Shown here piece by piece: positions 1 to 8,820 of a stretch of DNA of 64,000 nt. Source of the DNA: Novosphingobium umbonatum (GTDB taxonomy: Bacteria > Pseudomonadota > Alphaproteobacteria > Sphingomonadales > Sphingomonadaceae); assembly GCF_004005905.1 (NCBI RefSeq), contig NZ_SACO01000003.1, forward strand, positions 124,001-188,000, written 5' to 3'. Made by a program: the position numbers and the translations under genes. The notes below the pieces were generated by a model. That model did no database searches, was not told where the DNA came from, and saw nothing but the letters and a program-made list of their open reading frames with translations. Numbering within the stretch: position 1 is the stretch's first letter; every line of letters begins with the position of its first letter.

Positions 1-455
1 GACAAGGCCACCGCCGCATACCACGGGCGGAAAGGATCAAGTCGGGAAACTGGCTCGCCAATGCCGGTCAGCGCCTTCTCCAGCGCGAAGCGGGTTTTGG
101 GAGGCAGGCTATCGCGCAGATTGCCCCCTTGCGGCAGCAGTGCCTTGGCCAGCAACTGGTTGCGCATTTCCTCGGGGTTCTGGTCGGCGATCTCGGTCAC
201 CAGCGCATCGGAACGGTTGAAGGCCTGCTCCAGCTTGCCATCCAGCCAGACCACATCAGCGGGCAGGGCGTGGACCGTGCCGAACAGATAGATCGTGGTG
301 GCGCCCTTTTGCACCTGCCACAGGGCAGGGTGGGCAATGCTTTGCAGCTTGACGGGCTGGGCTGTGGGCACGCGCTGCGTCGCGGCCAAGGCGGGCAGCG
401 TGACCAGCGACAGGCCTAAAGCGAGGCCGGAAATGATTTTGCGGAATTTTTGCAT
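1..455 (-). CDS. TraB/GumN family protein, C-terminus cut by window edge
   Basis: The reading frame starts at the ATG at 455 and runs off the left edge, so only the first 151 residues are visible. Residues 1-25 look like a signal peptide (basic start, leucine-rich core, cleavage near ALAA). They are followed by the typical opening of the TraB/PrgY/GumN family: a tryptophan-containing strand, then IYLFGTVH at about residues 55-62 with its conserved GxxH, and a conserved acidic position near E88. Family members are thought to be metal-dependent proteases or peptide-binding proteins; for an exported bacterial member the substrate is unknown. It is divergent from glyQ. The family call is good; the function is open. 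Confidence 0.75.
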   Translation of the reverse strand, partial: MQKFRKIISGLALGLSLVTLPALAATQRVPTAQPVKLQSIAHPALWQVQKGATTIYLFGTVHALPADVVWLDGKLEQAFNRSDALVTEIADQNPEEMRNQLLAKALLPQGGNLRDSLPPKTRFALEKALTGIGEPVSRLDPFRPWYAAVAL

Positions 456-629
456 GGGCGCTGCCTATAGCGATTGGGCGGGGGCTGTCGATGGGGGCTT
501 TACGCAAAGGACCATGCCCGCGCCGCATGAACATGTGGTGAAAAAAAACATGCCCGCGCCCATTGCCCGCCCCTGCGCCGCCAAACCCCCATTGACCCTT
601 CACGCGCCATCGGCCAAAGGCTGGCCATT

Positions 630-1556
630 ATGAGCGACCCAGCACTTAACTCCGCGCCAGAGAGCAAACTGCCTCTCAGCTTTCAGGACATGATCCTCAC
701 GCTCCATGCCTTTTGGAGCAAGCACGGCTGTCTGATCCTGCAACCTTATGACATGCGCATGGGCGCGGGTACGTTCCACCCCGCCACCACCTTGCGCGCG
801 CTGGGTCCGGAAAGCTGGAAAGCCGCCTATGTCCAGCCCAGCCGCCGCCCCACCGACGGCCGCTATGGCGAGAACCCGAACCGGCTCCAGCATTATTACC
901 AGTATCAGGTGATCCTGAAGCCCAGTCCGGCCAATCTGCAGGAGCTTTACCTGCAATCTCTGGCCGCGATTGGCGTGGACCTGCTGGCCCATGACATCCG
1001 CTTTGTCGAGGATGACTGGGAAAGCCCGACGCTTGGCGCATGGGGCCTTGGCTGGGAAGTGTGGTGCGATGGCATGGAAGTCACGCAATTCACCTATTTC
1101 CAGCAGGTGGGCGGGTTCGACTGCAAGCCGGTGGCGGGTGAACTGACCTACGGGCTGGAGCGTCTGGCCATGTATATTCAGGGTGTGGACCGCGTTTACG
1201 ACCTGCGCTTCAACAATGAAGGCGTTTCCTACGGCGATGTTTTCCTGAAGAACGAGCAGGAAATGTCGAAGTATAACTTCGAGGTGGCCGATACCGAGCA
1301 ATTGTTCCTCGGTTTCCAGCATGCCGAAAAGGAAGCCATGCGCTGTATCGAAGCGGGCGTTCCTTTGGCCGCCTATGATCAGGCCATCGAAGCCAGCCAC
1401 CTGTTCAACCTGTTGCAAGCGCGCGGGGTGATTTCGGTGCAGGAGCGCGCCAGCTACATTGGCCGCGTGCGCGATCTGGCCAAGGGCGCCTGCGAGGCGT
1501 GGATCAACAAGAACGAGGCCGAATGGGCCGCAAAGTTTCCGGGGTGGAGCAAGTGA
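630..1556 (+). CDS. glyQ: glycine--tRNA ligase, alpha subunit
   Basis: Catalytic subunit of the bacterial alpha2-beta2 glycyl-tRNA synthetase, which charges tRNA-Gly with glycine using ATP in the cytoplasm. The 308-residue product has the usual family length and the conserved opening ([20 protein letters not shown]) followed by [10 protein letters not shown], class II synthetase features of GlyQ. The start is ATG 630. An AAAGG about 9 bases upstream can act as ribosome site and lies in the loop of a small GGCCA/TGGCC hairpin at 612-626. The stop overlaps the GTG start of glyS, so the two subunits are translationally coupled. Confidence 0.97.
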   Translation: MSDPALNSAPESKLPLSFQDMILTLHAFWSKHGCLILQPYDMRMGAGTFHPATTLRALGPESWKAAYVQPSRRPTDGRYGENPNRLQHYYQYQVILKPSPANLQELYLQSLAAIGVDLLAHDIRFVEDDWESPTLGAWGLGWEVWCDGMEVTQFTYFQQVGGFDCKPVAGELTYGLERLAMYIQGVDRVYDLRFNNEGVSYGDVFLKNEQEMSKYNFEVADTEQLFLGFQHAEKEAMRCIEAGVPLAAYDQAIEASHLFNLLQARGVISVQERASYIGRVRDLAKGACEAWINKNEAEWAAKFPGWSK

Positions 1557-3607
1557 GCACCTTTCTTCTTGAACTGCGCAGCGAGGAAATCCCCGCGCGC
1601 ATGCAGGCCGCTGCCCGTGGCGAGCTGGAAAAGCTGTTCCGTAATGCGTTGAACGCTGCTGGTGTGACGTTGGGGGGCTTGCAGGTGTGGTCCACGCCGC
1701 GCCGTCTGGCCCTGATCGCCACCGGCCTGCCGCTGGCGACCGAAGCGGTGAGCGAGGAAGTGAAAGGCCCCAAGGCTTCCGCGCCCGAACAGGCGCTGGC
1801 AGGCTTTCTGCGCAAGACCGGCCTGACGCGTGAGCAATTGGTGGAACGGGATGGCGTGTTGTTCGCCATCACCGAAAAGCCCGGCCGCGCCACGGCAGAA
1901 GTGCTGGCCGAAGCGATCCCCGCCATCGTGCGCGGTTTTAGCTGGCCCAAGAGCCAGCGCTGGGGCGCGGCTTCGCTGTCGAGCGAGAGCCTGCGCTGGG
2001 TGCGTCCTTTGCAGGGCATTGTGGCGCTGCTGGATGGCGCGGTGGTCGATTGCGAGGTTGGCGGGATCATTTCGGGGCGTGAGACGGTGGGTCATCGTTT
2101 CCATTCCACCGGCGCGGTGGCGATTGAAAGCGCCGAGACCTATGCCGCGCAATTGCGTCAGGCCTATGTGCTGGTGGATCATGAGGAACGTCAGGGCATC
2201 ATCCGCAGCGGTGCGGCCAAGGCAGCGGCAGACGCTGGGCTGGTGCTGGTAGAGGATGAAGGTCTGGTGGTGGAAAACGCCGGCCTGACCGAATGGCCGG
2301 TGCCTTTGCTGGGGCGGTTTGAGGAGGAATTTCTTGAGGTTCCGCCTGAGACTATCCAGCTAACTGCGCGTATTAACCAGAAATATTTCATTTGCCGCGA
2401 TGCCTCGGGCGCTCTGGCCAATGCTTTCATCTGCACCGCCAATATCGCGGCCAGCGATGGCGGCGAAGGCATTGTGGCGGGTAACCGCAAGGTGCTGGCC
2501 GCGCGTTTGAGCGATGCGCGCTTCTTCTGGCAGCAGGACCGCAAGGTGTCCCTGTCGGATCAGGCCAAGAAGCTGGAGCGGATTACGTTCCATGAAAAGC
2601 TGGGCACCGTGGCGCAGCGTCAGGAACGTTTCGTGGCTCTGGCTGGCGATTTCCAGGGTGCGCTGGCAGGCAGTACGGAGCATGCGCGCCAGGCGGCAGC
2701 CATTCTGAAGGCTGACCTCGTAACGGAAATGGTGGGTGAGTTCCCCGAACTACAGGGTTTGATGGGGGGGTATTATGCCGCCGCTGAGGGCATGCCTGTG
2801 CCGGTGGTGGCTGCCATTCGTGATCATTATAAGCCCGCTGGCCAGTCGGATGAATTGCCGACCGAAGGTGCCGCGATCCTGACCGCCTTGATCGACAAGG
2901 TGGACGCGCTGGTTGGCTTCTTTGGCGCTGACCTAAAGCCGACCGGTTCAAAAGATCCGTTTGCGCTGCGGCGCGCTGCCTTGGGCGTTATCCGCTTGAT
3001 CACCGAAAACGGCCTGCGCCTCAATCTGGTGCCCCTGTTCGACGCAGCGGCCCAATTGTATCGTAATCAAGGCGTGGCGGTTGAGAATGTCGGGCAAGAC
3101 CTCCTCACCTTCTTCGCCGACCGCCTCAAGGTCCAGCAGAAGGAAGCAGGTGTCCGCCACGACCTGATCGACGCGGTGTTCGCGCTGGGTGGTGAGGATG
3201 ACCTCGTCCGCCTGCTCGCCCGCGTCCATGCGTTGCAGGCCTTTGTGCAGACCGAGGACGGGGTAAACCTCCTCGCCGGTTACAAGCGTGCGGCCAACAT
3301 CCTGAAGGCCGAGGAAAAGAAGGGCTGGGACGAGGGCAAGAGTAACCCGAACCCCGATCCGGCCGAAGCCGCGCTGATCGCCGCTCTGGCGCAGGCCGCG
3401 CCCAAGGCAGAGGCGGCTGTGGCGGCGGAGGACTTCACCGGCGCGATGGCGGCTCTGGCCACTTTGCGCGGGGCGGTGGATGCGTTCTTTACCGATGTCA
3501 TTGTCAACGCTGACAATTCCGACATCCGTTCGGCGCGTCTAACACTTTTGTCCGAACTGCGCGCTGCAGTGCACAAAGTGGCTGACTTCTCGCGTATCGA
3601 GGGCTAG
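1553..3607 (+). CDS. glyS: glycine--tRNA ligase, beta subunit
   Basis: Beta subunit of the heterotetrameric glycyl-tRNA synthetase, needed for tRNA recognition. The GTG at 1553 overlaps the glyQ stop (GTGA) and gives a product of 684 residues that opens [17 protein letters not shown], the classic GlyS N-terminus; an upstream in-frame ATG lies inside glyQ and is not needed. The C-terminal part (about residue 560 onward) is the helical anticodon-binding domain. It ends just before a strong hairpin that separates it from ppdK. Confidence 0.96.
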   Translation: MSTFLLELRSEEIPARMQAAARGELEKLFRNALNAAGVTLGGLQVWSTPRRLALIATGLPLATEAVSEEVKGPKASAPEQALAGFLRKTGLTREQLVERDGVLFAITEKPGRATAEVLAEAIPAIVRGFSWPKSQRWGAASLSSESLRWVRPLQGIVALLDGAVVDCEVGGIISGRETVGHRFHSTGAVAIESAETYAAQLRQAYVLVDHEERQGIIRSGAAKAAADAGLVLVEDEGLVVENAGLTEWPVPLLGRFEEEFLEVPPETIQLTARINQKYFICRDASGALANAFICTANIAASDGGEGIVAGNRKVLAARLSDARFFWQQDRKVSLSDQAKKLERITFHEKLGTVAQRQERFVALAGDFQGALAGSTEHARQAAAILKADLVTEMVGEFPELQGLMGGYYAAAEGMPVPVVAAIRDHYKPAGQSDELPTEGAAILTALIDKVDALVGFFGADLKPTGSKDPFALRRAALGVIRLITENGLRLNLVPLFDAAAQLYRNQGVAVENVGQDLLTFFADRLKVQQKEAGVRHDLIDAVFALGGEDDLVRLLARVHALQAFVQTEDGVNLLAGYKRAANILKAEEKKGWDEGKSNPNPDPAEAALIAALAQAAPKAEAAVAAEDFTGAMAALATLRGAVDAFFTDVIVNADNSDIRSARLTLLSELRAAVHKVADFSRIEG

Positions 3608-3608
3608 G

Positions 3609-3641
3609 CGTAAAGCGAATCAGCCATCGATTCGCTTTACG
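3609..3641. promoter_or_regulatory. 13-bp perfect hairpin between glyS and ppdK
   Basis: Perfect inverted repeat, arms 3609-3621 and 3629-3641, 7-base loop. There is no T tract, so it is not a canonical intrinsic terminator. The right arm touches the purine-rich ribosome site of ppdK (GAGGA at 3641-3645). It could be an attenuator, an mRNA stabiliser or a dyad operator for ppdK; the sequence does not decide. Confidence 0.5.
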
Positions 3642-3656
3642 AGGATCATTGTCAAA

Positions 3657-6320
3657 ATGAGCGCATACGTATTCCAGTTCGGGGGCGATGCCACATCGTC
3701 CGATCCGCGCGCGCGCGACAAGACTGTTGTCGGCGGCAAGGGTGCCAATCTGGCCGAAATGGCAGCCATCGGCCTGCCGGTCCCCCCGGGCTTTACGATC
3801 TCGACGGAAGTTTGCGCTTTTTATAACGCCAATGGCAAATCATTTGACGATGCCTTGCGCGCCGGTGTGGCTGCCGGCGTCGCGCATATCGAAGGCACCA
3901 CGGGCCGCAAGTTCGGCGATGTGGCCAATCCGCTGCTGGTTTCGGTGCGCTCTGGCGCGCGCGTTTCCATGCCGGGCATGATGGATACGGTGCTCAACCT
4001 TGGCCTGAATGACCAGACCGTGCTGGGTCTGGCCGAAGGTTCGGGCAACCCGCGTTTCGCATGGGATTCCTATCGCCGCTTTATCCAGATGTATTCCGAC
4101 GTGGTGCTTGGCATTGACCATCACCTGTTCGAAGATGCGCTGGAAATGGTGAAGGAAGACAATGGCTTCTACAACGATATTGAACTGGAAGCCGAACATT
4201 GGCAGGCGCTGGTCGGCCAGTATAAGGTGATTGCCGAGCGCGAGCTGGGCCGTCCCTTCCCGCAGGATGTGCATGAACAGCTGTGGGGGGCCATTGGCGC
4301 CGTGTTTGACAGCTGGGAAAGCGACCGCGCCAAGGTCTATCGCCGCCTGAACGACATTCCGGGCGACTGGGGCACGGCCGTCAACGTGCAGGCCATGGTG
4401 TTCGGCAATATGGGCGACACCAGCGCCACCGGCGTGGCCTTCACCCGCGACCCTGCCACCGGCGAAAAGACCTATTATGGCGAATGGCTGGTCAATGCGC
4501 AGGGCGAAGACGTGGTGGCGGGCATCCGCACCCCGCAATATCTGACCAAATTCGCGCGGGAACGCGCCGGTGCCAAGCCGTTGAGCATGGAAGAAGCCAT
4601 GCCCGAAGCTTACACCGAACTGGCCGCTGTGTTCGAATTGCTGGAAAAGCATTATAAGGACATGCAGGACATCGAGTTCACGGTTGAACGCAACAAGCTG
4701 TTCATGCTGCAAACCCGTTCGGGCAAGCGCACGGCCAAGGCGGCGCTGAAAATGGCGGTGGACATGGTGGCCGAAGGGCTGATCGATGAAGCCACGGCGA
4801 TCAAGCGCGTCGATCCGATGGCGCTGGACCAGTTGCTGCACCCCACGCTGGACCCCAAGGCGCCGCGTGACTATCTGGGCAAGGGCCTGCCGGCTTCCCC
4901 CGGTGCTGCCTCGGGCGCGATCGTGCTGGACGCCGAAACCGCCCAGACCCGCGCCGAACGCGGCGATGCGGTCATTCTGGTCCGCGTGGAAACCAGCCCC
5001 GAAGACATCCATGGCATGCATGCGGCACGCGGCATTCTGACCGCCCGTGGCGGGATGACCAGCCACGCCGCCGTGGTGGCGCGTGGCATGGGCCGTCCCT
5101 GCGTTTCGGGTGCCAGCGCGGTGTCGATCAACGCTGCTGATCGCACGCTGAAGATCGGCAATCGCGAGCTGAAGGAAGGCGATATCATCACGCTGGATGG
5201 CGCCACCGGCGACATCATGCTGGGCGCTGTGCCAACCATCCAGCCCGAGCTGGTGGGTGACTTTGGCACTCTGATGGTCTGGGCCGACCAGCATCGCCGC
5301 ATGAAAGTGCGCACCAATGCCGAAACGCCCGAGGATTGCCGCACCGCGCGCAGCTTTGGCGCGGAAGGCATCGGTCTGTGCCGCACGGAGCATATGTTCT
5401 TTGACGCGGGCCGCATTTCCGCCGTGCGCCAGATGATCCTGGCCGAAGATGGCGAGGGCCGCCGCGCCGCTCTGGCCAAGCTGCTGCCCGAACAGCGCGC
5501 CGACTTCCACGCCATCTTTGAAATCATGGCTGGCCTGCCGGTTACGATCCGCCTGCTCGATCCGCCGCTGCATGAATTCCTGCCGCATAGCGATGCCGAA
5601 TTTGCCGAATTGTCAGCCGCCATCGGCATTGGCGTGGAAACTCTGAAGCGTCGCGCAGGCGAATTGCACGAGTTCAACCCGATGCTGGGCCATCGCGGTT
5701 GCCGTCTGGGCATCACCTTCCCCGAAATCTACGAAATGCAGGCCCGCGCCATTTTTGAAGCGGCTTGCGATGTGGCTTTGGCCAGCGGTGAAGCGGTTGT
5801 GCCCGAAGTGATGATCCCCTTGGTGGCAACCAAGAAGGAACTGTCGATCCTGAAGGCGCTGGTGGACAAGACCGCCGCTGAAGTCTTTGCCGAAAAGGGC
5901 AAGGTGCTGGATTATCTGGTCGGCACGATGATCGAATTGCCGCGTGCGGCGCTGATGGCGGGTGAAATTGCGGAGGAAGCGCGCTTCTTCTCCTTCGGCA
6001 CCAACGATCTGACGCAGACCACGCTGGGCGTGTCGCGCGATGATGCGGCGCGTTTCCTGTCGGCCTACGTCGAGCAGGGCATTTACGCCCGCGATCCTTT
6101 CGTCAGCCTTGATATCGAAGGCGTGGGGCAGCTGGTCGAACTGGCCGCTGAACGTGGCCGCAAGACGCTGCCTGACATCAAGCTGGGCATTTGCGGCGAG
6201 CATGGGGGCGATCCTGCCTCGATCGCTTTCTGTGAAAAGGTCGGGCTGGATTATGTCTCGGCCTCGCCTTTCCGCGTGCCGATTGCGCGTCTGGCTGCGG
6301 CTCAGGCGGCTTTGGGGTGA
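3657..6320 (+). CDS. ppdK: pyruvate, phosphate dikinase
   Basis: Interconverts pyruvate + ATP + phosphate and phosphoenolpyruvate + AMP + pyrophosphate in the cytoplasm, linking the pyruvate node to gluconeogenesis. The 887 residues match the family length. The N-terminal ATP-grasp region opens YVFQFGGD and continues with GGKGANLAEM and the basic FTISTEVC segment. The swivelling phosphohistidine domain has GGMTSHAAVVARG with H470, and the C-terminal TIM barrel has GICGEHGGDP with catalytic C846. The ATG at 3657 follows GAGGA by a suitable distance. The same order after glyQS is common in alphaproteobacteria. A hairpin directly upstream may regulate it. Confidence 0.97.
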   Translation: MSAYVFQFGGDATSSDPRARDKTVVGGKGANLAEMAAIGLPVPPGFTISTEVCAFYNANGKSFDDALRAGVAAGVAHIEGTTGRKFGDVANPLLVSVRSGARVSMPGMMDTVLNLGLNDQTVLGLAEGSGNPRFAWDSYRRFIQMYSDVVLGIDHHLFEDALEMVKEDNGFYNDIELEAEHWQALVGQYKVIAERELGRPFPQDVHEQLWGAIGAVFDSWESDRAKVYRRLNDIPGDWGTAVNVQAMVFGNMGDTSATGVAFTRDPATGEKTYYGEWLVNAQGEDVVAGIRTPQYLTKFARERAGAKPLSMEEAMPEAYTELAAVFELLEKHYKDMQDIEFTVERNKLFMLQTRSGKRTAKAALKMAVDMVAEGLIDEATAIKRVDPMALDQLLHPTLDPKAPRDYLGKGLPASPGAASGAIVLDAETAQTRAERGDAVILVRVETSPEDIHGMHAARGILTARGGMTSHAAVVARGMGRPCVSGASAVSINAADRTLKIGNRELKEGDIITLDGATGDIMLGAVPTIQPELVGDFGTLMVWADQHRRMKVRTNAETPEDCRTARSFGAEGIGLCRTEHMFFDAGRISAVRQMILAEDGEGRRAALAKLLPEQRADFHAIFEIMAGLPVTIRLLDPPLHEFLPHSDAEFAELSAAIGIGVETLKRRAGELHEFNPMLGHRGCRLGITFPEIYEMQARAIFEAACDVALASGEAVVPEVMIPLVATKKELSILKALVDKTAAEVFAEKGKVLDYLVGTMIELPRAALMAGEIAEEARFFSFGTNDLTQTTLGVSRDDAARFLSAYVEQGIYARDPFVSLDIEGVGQLVELAAERGRKTLPDIKLGICGEHGGDPASIAFCEKVGLDYVSASPFRVPIARLAAAQAALG

Positions 6321-6330
6321 TCTATCGTTG

Positions 6331-6384
6331 GGGGGCCTCGCTCGCGAGGTGCCTCCGGCGGGTAAGGGGCCGGTGGCCCCTTAC
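6331..6384. repeat. REP-like double palindrome downstream of ppdK
   Basis: Two hairpins sit side by side between convergent genes. One has arms CCTCGC 6336-6341 and GCGAGG 6344-6349. The other is a perfect 10-bp stem 6362-6371/6375-6384 with a 3-base loop, preceded by GCCTCCGGCGGG. No long T tract follows. The layout resembles repetitive extragenic palindromes, and it probably also ends transcription of ppdK. The rest of 6321-6464 shows nothing else. Confidence 0.45.
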
Positions 6385-6464
6385 AACCCCGTTTCGTCTT
6401 CCGTCGAAGGGTTAACTTAAACGCGTATTACGTTGAGCGTCGTGGTTTTTTAAGGCCTGCGGCG

Positions 6465-7244
6465 CTAGGGACGCCAGCCACTCAAGGTCAAGACCTCAAA
6501 GCTCTCCGTCACTTTGCCCTCGTCGTCCCGCTTGGCGTCGAACGCGGCCAATGCTCTGGCCCAGCCAGCCTTGTCCACCGCCGCGCCTTGCTGCGTCAGA
6601 ACGCCGCCCAAGGCCTGCGCACGCACATCACCCAGAAGGCCGGTCAGGCTGCGATAGCGCACCTTGATGTCGCGCCCATCGGCCACCGGATTGGCCAGTC
6701 CCGCCCTTTGCAGCAATTGCGCGCCCGCCCGAACATCCACCATGGGATGCATCCGCGCATAGGAACGCTCGCCATCGGCCGCCTGCATAATTTCGCGCAG
6801 CGCAGGCAAAGATCCCGCCGCCATCAGGCTGGCGATCAGCAAGCCACCGCTGTTCAACGCCTGCCTCAGGTGGATCAAGGCACCCGGCAGGTCATTCACC
6901 GTGTCCAACGTGCCGAGCGAGGCGATCAGGTCAAAACCACGGACCAGATAGGGCTGCTCTTCCTCCAGCCTCAGGGCATCGCCCAAAGCCGCCGGATCGG
7001 CGCAAGTCACCTCGATCCCCCGCGCCCGCAAAGCCATGGCCAGAGATCCGGTCCAGTCCCCCACCACCAAGGCGGTCTTGGGCTCCACGCGCAGAAAATC
7101 GATACGCTCCAGCACGTCCTCTACCATATCCTCAAGCACATAGCGCGCTGCATCAGGACGGCTTTGCAAGGCCCATGCGCGACGACGGGCGGCAAGGCGG
7201 CGATGCGGGGCGAAAATGCGGGGAGGGGTAGCAGGCTGGTTCAT
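6465..7244 (-). CDS. SAM-dependent methyltransferase, NDUFAF5/BioC-like
   Basis: Class I methyltransferase of 259 residues. The start ATG 7244 gives MNQPATPPRIFAPHRRLAARRRAW, an arginine-rich lead typical of the NDUFAF5-like (complex I assembly) and BioC-like group. The glycine-rich SAM motif is degenerate (TALVVGDWTGSLA, residues 57-69), followed by an acidic strand end (VTCADP) and FDLIASLGTLDTVNDLPGAL, the post-motif region. Relatives are usually annotated methyltransferase domain proteins next to comF in alphaproteobacteria, as here, where it is divergent from comF by 86 bp. The substrate cannot be told; hydroxylase or methyltransferase action in respiratory complex assembly is a family-based guess. 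Confidence 0.8.
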   Translation of the reverse strand: MNQPATPPRIFAPHRRLAARRRAWALQSRPDAARYVLEDMVEDVLERIDFLRVEPKTALVVGDWTGSLAMALRARGIEVTCADPAALGDALRLEEEQPYLVRGFDLIASLGTLDTVNDLPGALIHLRQALNSGGLLIASLMAAGSLPALREIMQAADGERSYARMHPMVDVRAGAQLLQRAGLANPVADGRDIKVRYRSLTGLLGDVRAQALGGVLTQQGAAVDKAGWARALAAFDAKRDDEGKVTESFEVLTLSGWRP

Positions 7245-7330
7245 GCGGCGCTGTCTGCCGCGAAGTGCGGGCGGGGGCAAGTCCCCAATCCCACCCTTGC
7301 GGACAGGTTATAAGTGGATACACTGATACC

Positions 7331-8059
7331 ATGCCGCTGGACTTGATCTTCCCCCCGCGATGCGCGCTTTGCGGCGCGGCGCTGGCCATGGGAGAGGGGC
7401 TATGTGCCGCCTGCTGGTCCAGCCTTGCGCTGCCAGGGGAACCGGCTTGCCAATTATGCCAACGCCCCTTGCCCAGCGAGGCGAAGAGCCACCACGCGGA
7501 ACATATGCTCTGCGCGCCCTGTGTGGAAAAGCCGCCGCTGCATAAGGGGGTGGCGGCGGCGACGCTGTATAATGATACGTCCCGCCGGATGGTGATAGCG
7601 TTCAAATATGGGCGCAAGGTGGCTTTGGCCCGTTTGATGGGACGCATGATGGCGGCGCGGGCCAAGGCGCGCGGCGTGGGTGAAGGCTGGCTGCTGGTGC
7701 CGGTGCCGCTGCACCGCTGGCGGCTATGGGGGCGGGGTTTCAACCAGTCAGCCTTGTTGGCGCGGGAACTGGCCCAACAGATCGGCGCGTCTGCCTTGGT
7801 GGACGGCCTCCACCGCCTGCGCCCTACGCGCAAACTGGGCGGTCTGGGGGCGGAGGAACGTGCCCGCGTGATGACAGGCGTTATTGGCGTGCATCCGAGG
7901 CGAGCCAAGGCCTTGCAAGGGGCGCGGGTGTTATTGGTCGATGACGTATTGACCAGCGGCGCCACGACCGATGCCTGTATCCATGCGCTGCATAGCGCCG
8001 GTGTCGCCGAAGTGGTGGTGGCCTGTTTCGCCCGCGTCGACGGCGGCACCTTGGCGTAA
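7331..8059 (+). CDS. comF: ComF family protein (zinc-ribbon phosphoribosyltransferase-like)
   Basis: 242-residue cytoplasmic protein. The N-terminus has paired cysteines of a double zinc ribbon (C11/C14, C25/C28, C40/C43, then another CxxC). The C-terminal half is a phosphoribosyltransferase fold with the PRPP-binding signature VLLVDDVLTSGATT at about 200-213. In naturally competent bacteria ComF takes part in DNA uptake or handling; in many alphaproteobacteria its role is unproven. The start at ATG 7331 places the first zinc motif at the usual distance from the N-terminus. A strong hairpin begins 6 bases after the stop. Confidence 0.9.
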   Translation: MPLDLIFPPRCALCGAALAMGEGLCAACWSSLALPGEPACQLCQRPLPSEAKSHHAEHMLCAPCVEKPPLHKGVAAATLYNDTSRRMVIAFKYGRKVALARLMGRMMAARAKARGVGEGWLLVPVPLHRWRLWGRGFNQSALLARELAQQIGASALVDGLHRLRPTRKLGGLGAEERARVMTGVIGVHPRRAKALQGARVLLVDDVLTSGATTDACIHALHSAGVAEVVVACFARVDGGTLA

Positions 8060-8064
8060 AAAAA

Positions 8065-8090
8065 GCGCCCGGAGATTGCTCTCCGGGCGC
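8065..8090 (-). terminator. intrinsic terminator, minus strand (with T7 tract)
   Basis: Perfect 10-bp stem 8065-8074/8081-8090 with a 6-base loop. On the minus strand it is followed by seven T residues (plus-strand A run 8058-8064), so it ends a minus-strand transcript coming from 8091 upward. On the plus strand it may also stop comF read-through, without a U tract. Confidence 0.8.
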
Positions 8091-8300
8091 CCACGTGACG
8101 AAACGATTTTGAGCGGCGCTTTCGCGTCAGGTGGTCGCCCCTGTACGGCCACCCTGGACTACCACACTCGAACCCTCACATCATTTCCCTGCCTTCCCCG
8201 AAAGGTGGCAAGATCTTTCCCTGAACCATGGCGCATCGCGCTGAACGGTTGCTTCCGGTCTCCCTCAAGACCGTGACACCTTTGTTTCACCGAATTTGCG
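8091..8300 (-). ncRNA. candidate structured small RNA
   Basis: About 350 bp between comF and hisI lack a convincing coding frame, yet the minus strand ends in a strong intrinsic terminator with no gene feeding it. The minus-strand transcript can fold into a long helix: 8277-8283 pairs with 8201-8207, then after a symmetric 4x4 internal loop 8267-8272 pairs with 8212-8217. Local hairpins lie at 8256-8273 and 8231-8241, and a GGTGG/CCACC stem at about 8130-8153. A long imperfect rod of this kind recalls 6S RNA, but I could not match signature bases of 6S, SRP RNA, tmRNA or RNase P with confidence. The 5' end near 8300 is a guess. Confidence 0.42.
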
Positions 8301-8409
8301 GAAAGATAAAGCACGTATAAGGGGAGCTGTGGATTTTGGTGCTCACTTGTGGTTATCGGGCAACAGCTTTGGCCCAGTGATGGGCATAATCGAGAGAAAA
8401 GGGCAGAAA

Positions 8410-8784
8410 ATGGCCAATGTCAGTGCAGAAGTTGAGAACGGCTCGCAGTTTTTGCCCCGTTTTGACGACAAGGGTTTGATCACCGCCATCGCGGTTGATT
8501 CGGCCTCGCGCGAAATTTTGATGGTCGCCTTTATGGACGCGCAGGCTCTGGCCAAGACGCGGGAAACCGGCCTTGCCCATTTCCATTCGCGCAGCCGTGG
8601 CAAATTGTGGCTGAAGGGGGAGACTTCGGGCCATTTCCTGAAAGTGCAGGAAATGCGCGTGGATTGCGATCAGGACGCTCTGGTCATGATCTGCGAGCCG
8701 CAAGGCCCTGCTTGCCACACAGGCGCGCAGAGCTGTTTCTACCGCCGCGTGACGGACACAGGGCTGGAACGGATCGAAGCGTAA
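8410..8784 (+). CDS. hisI: phosphoribosyl-AMP cyclohydrolase
   Basis: Third step of histidine biosynthesis: opens the purine ring of phosphoribosyl-AMP, a zinc- and magnesium-dependent reaction in the cytoplasm. The 124-residue product has the full family core: [11 protein letters not shown], the [19 protein letters not shown] stretch, and metal ligands DCDQD (85-89), C102 and C109 in [15 protein letters not shown] 8410 is preferred because it gives the usual length; an in-frame ATG at 8383 would add an unconserved tail. It stands alone, away from other his genes, and is followed by a terminator-like hairpin. Confidence 0.95.
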   Translation: MANVSAEVENGSQFLPRFDDKGLITAIAVDSASREILMVAFMDAQALAKTRETGLAHFHSRSRGKLWLKGETSGHFLKVQEMRVDCDQDALVMICEPQGPACHTGAQSCFYRRVTDTGLERIEA

Positions 8785-8791
8785 AAGAAGA

Positions 8792-8814
8792 GGGGGCGCC
8801 GGAACAGCGCCCCC
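8792..8814. terminator. hairpin between convergent hisI and hydrolase genes
   Basis: Perfect 8-bp GC-only stem 8792-8799/8807-8814 with a 7-base loop, between two converging stops. There is no strong T tract, but A/G-rich flanks on the plus side. Likely a bidirectional transcription end. Confidence 0.6.
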
Positions 8815-8820
8815 GACTGA

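Noticed and set aside
3840..5588. A 582-codon open frame opposite ppdK
   Set aside because: Antisense shadow of ppdK: Ala/His/Gln-rich composition and no start region or family.
8130..8180. tmRNA or tRNA-like piece in the comF-hisI gap
   Set aside because: A TTCGAGT string is present, but the flanking bases do not form a T arm and no tag-like reading frame or CCA end was found.
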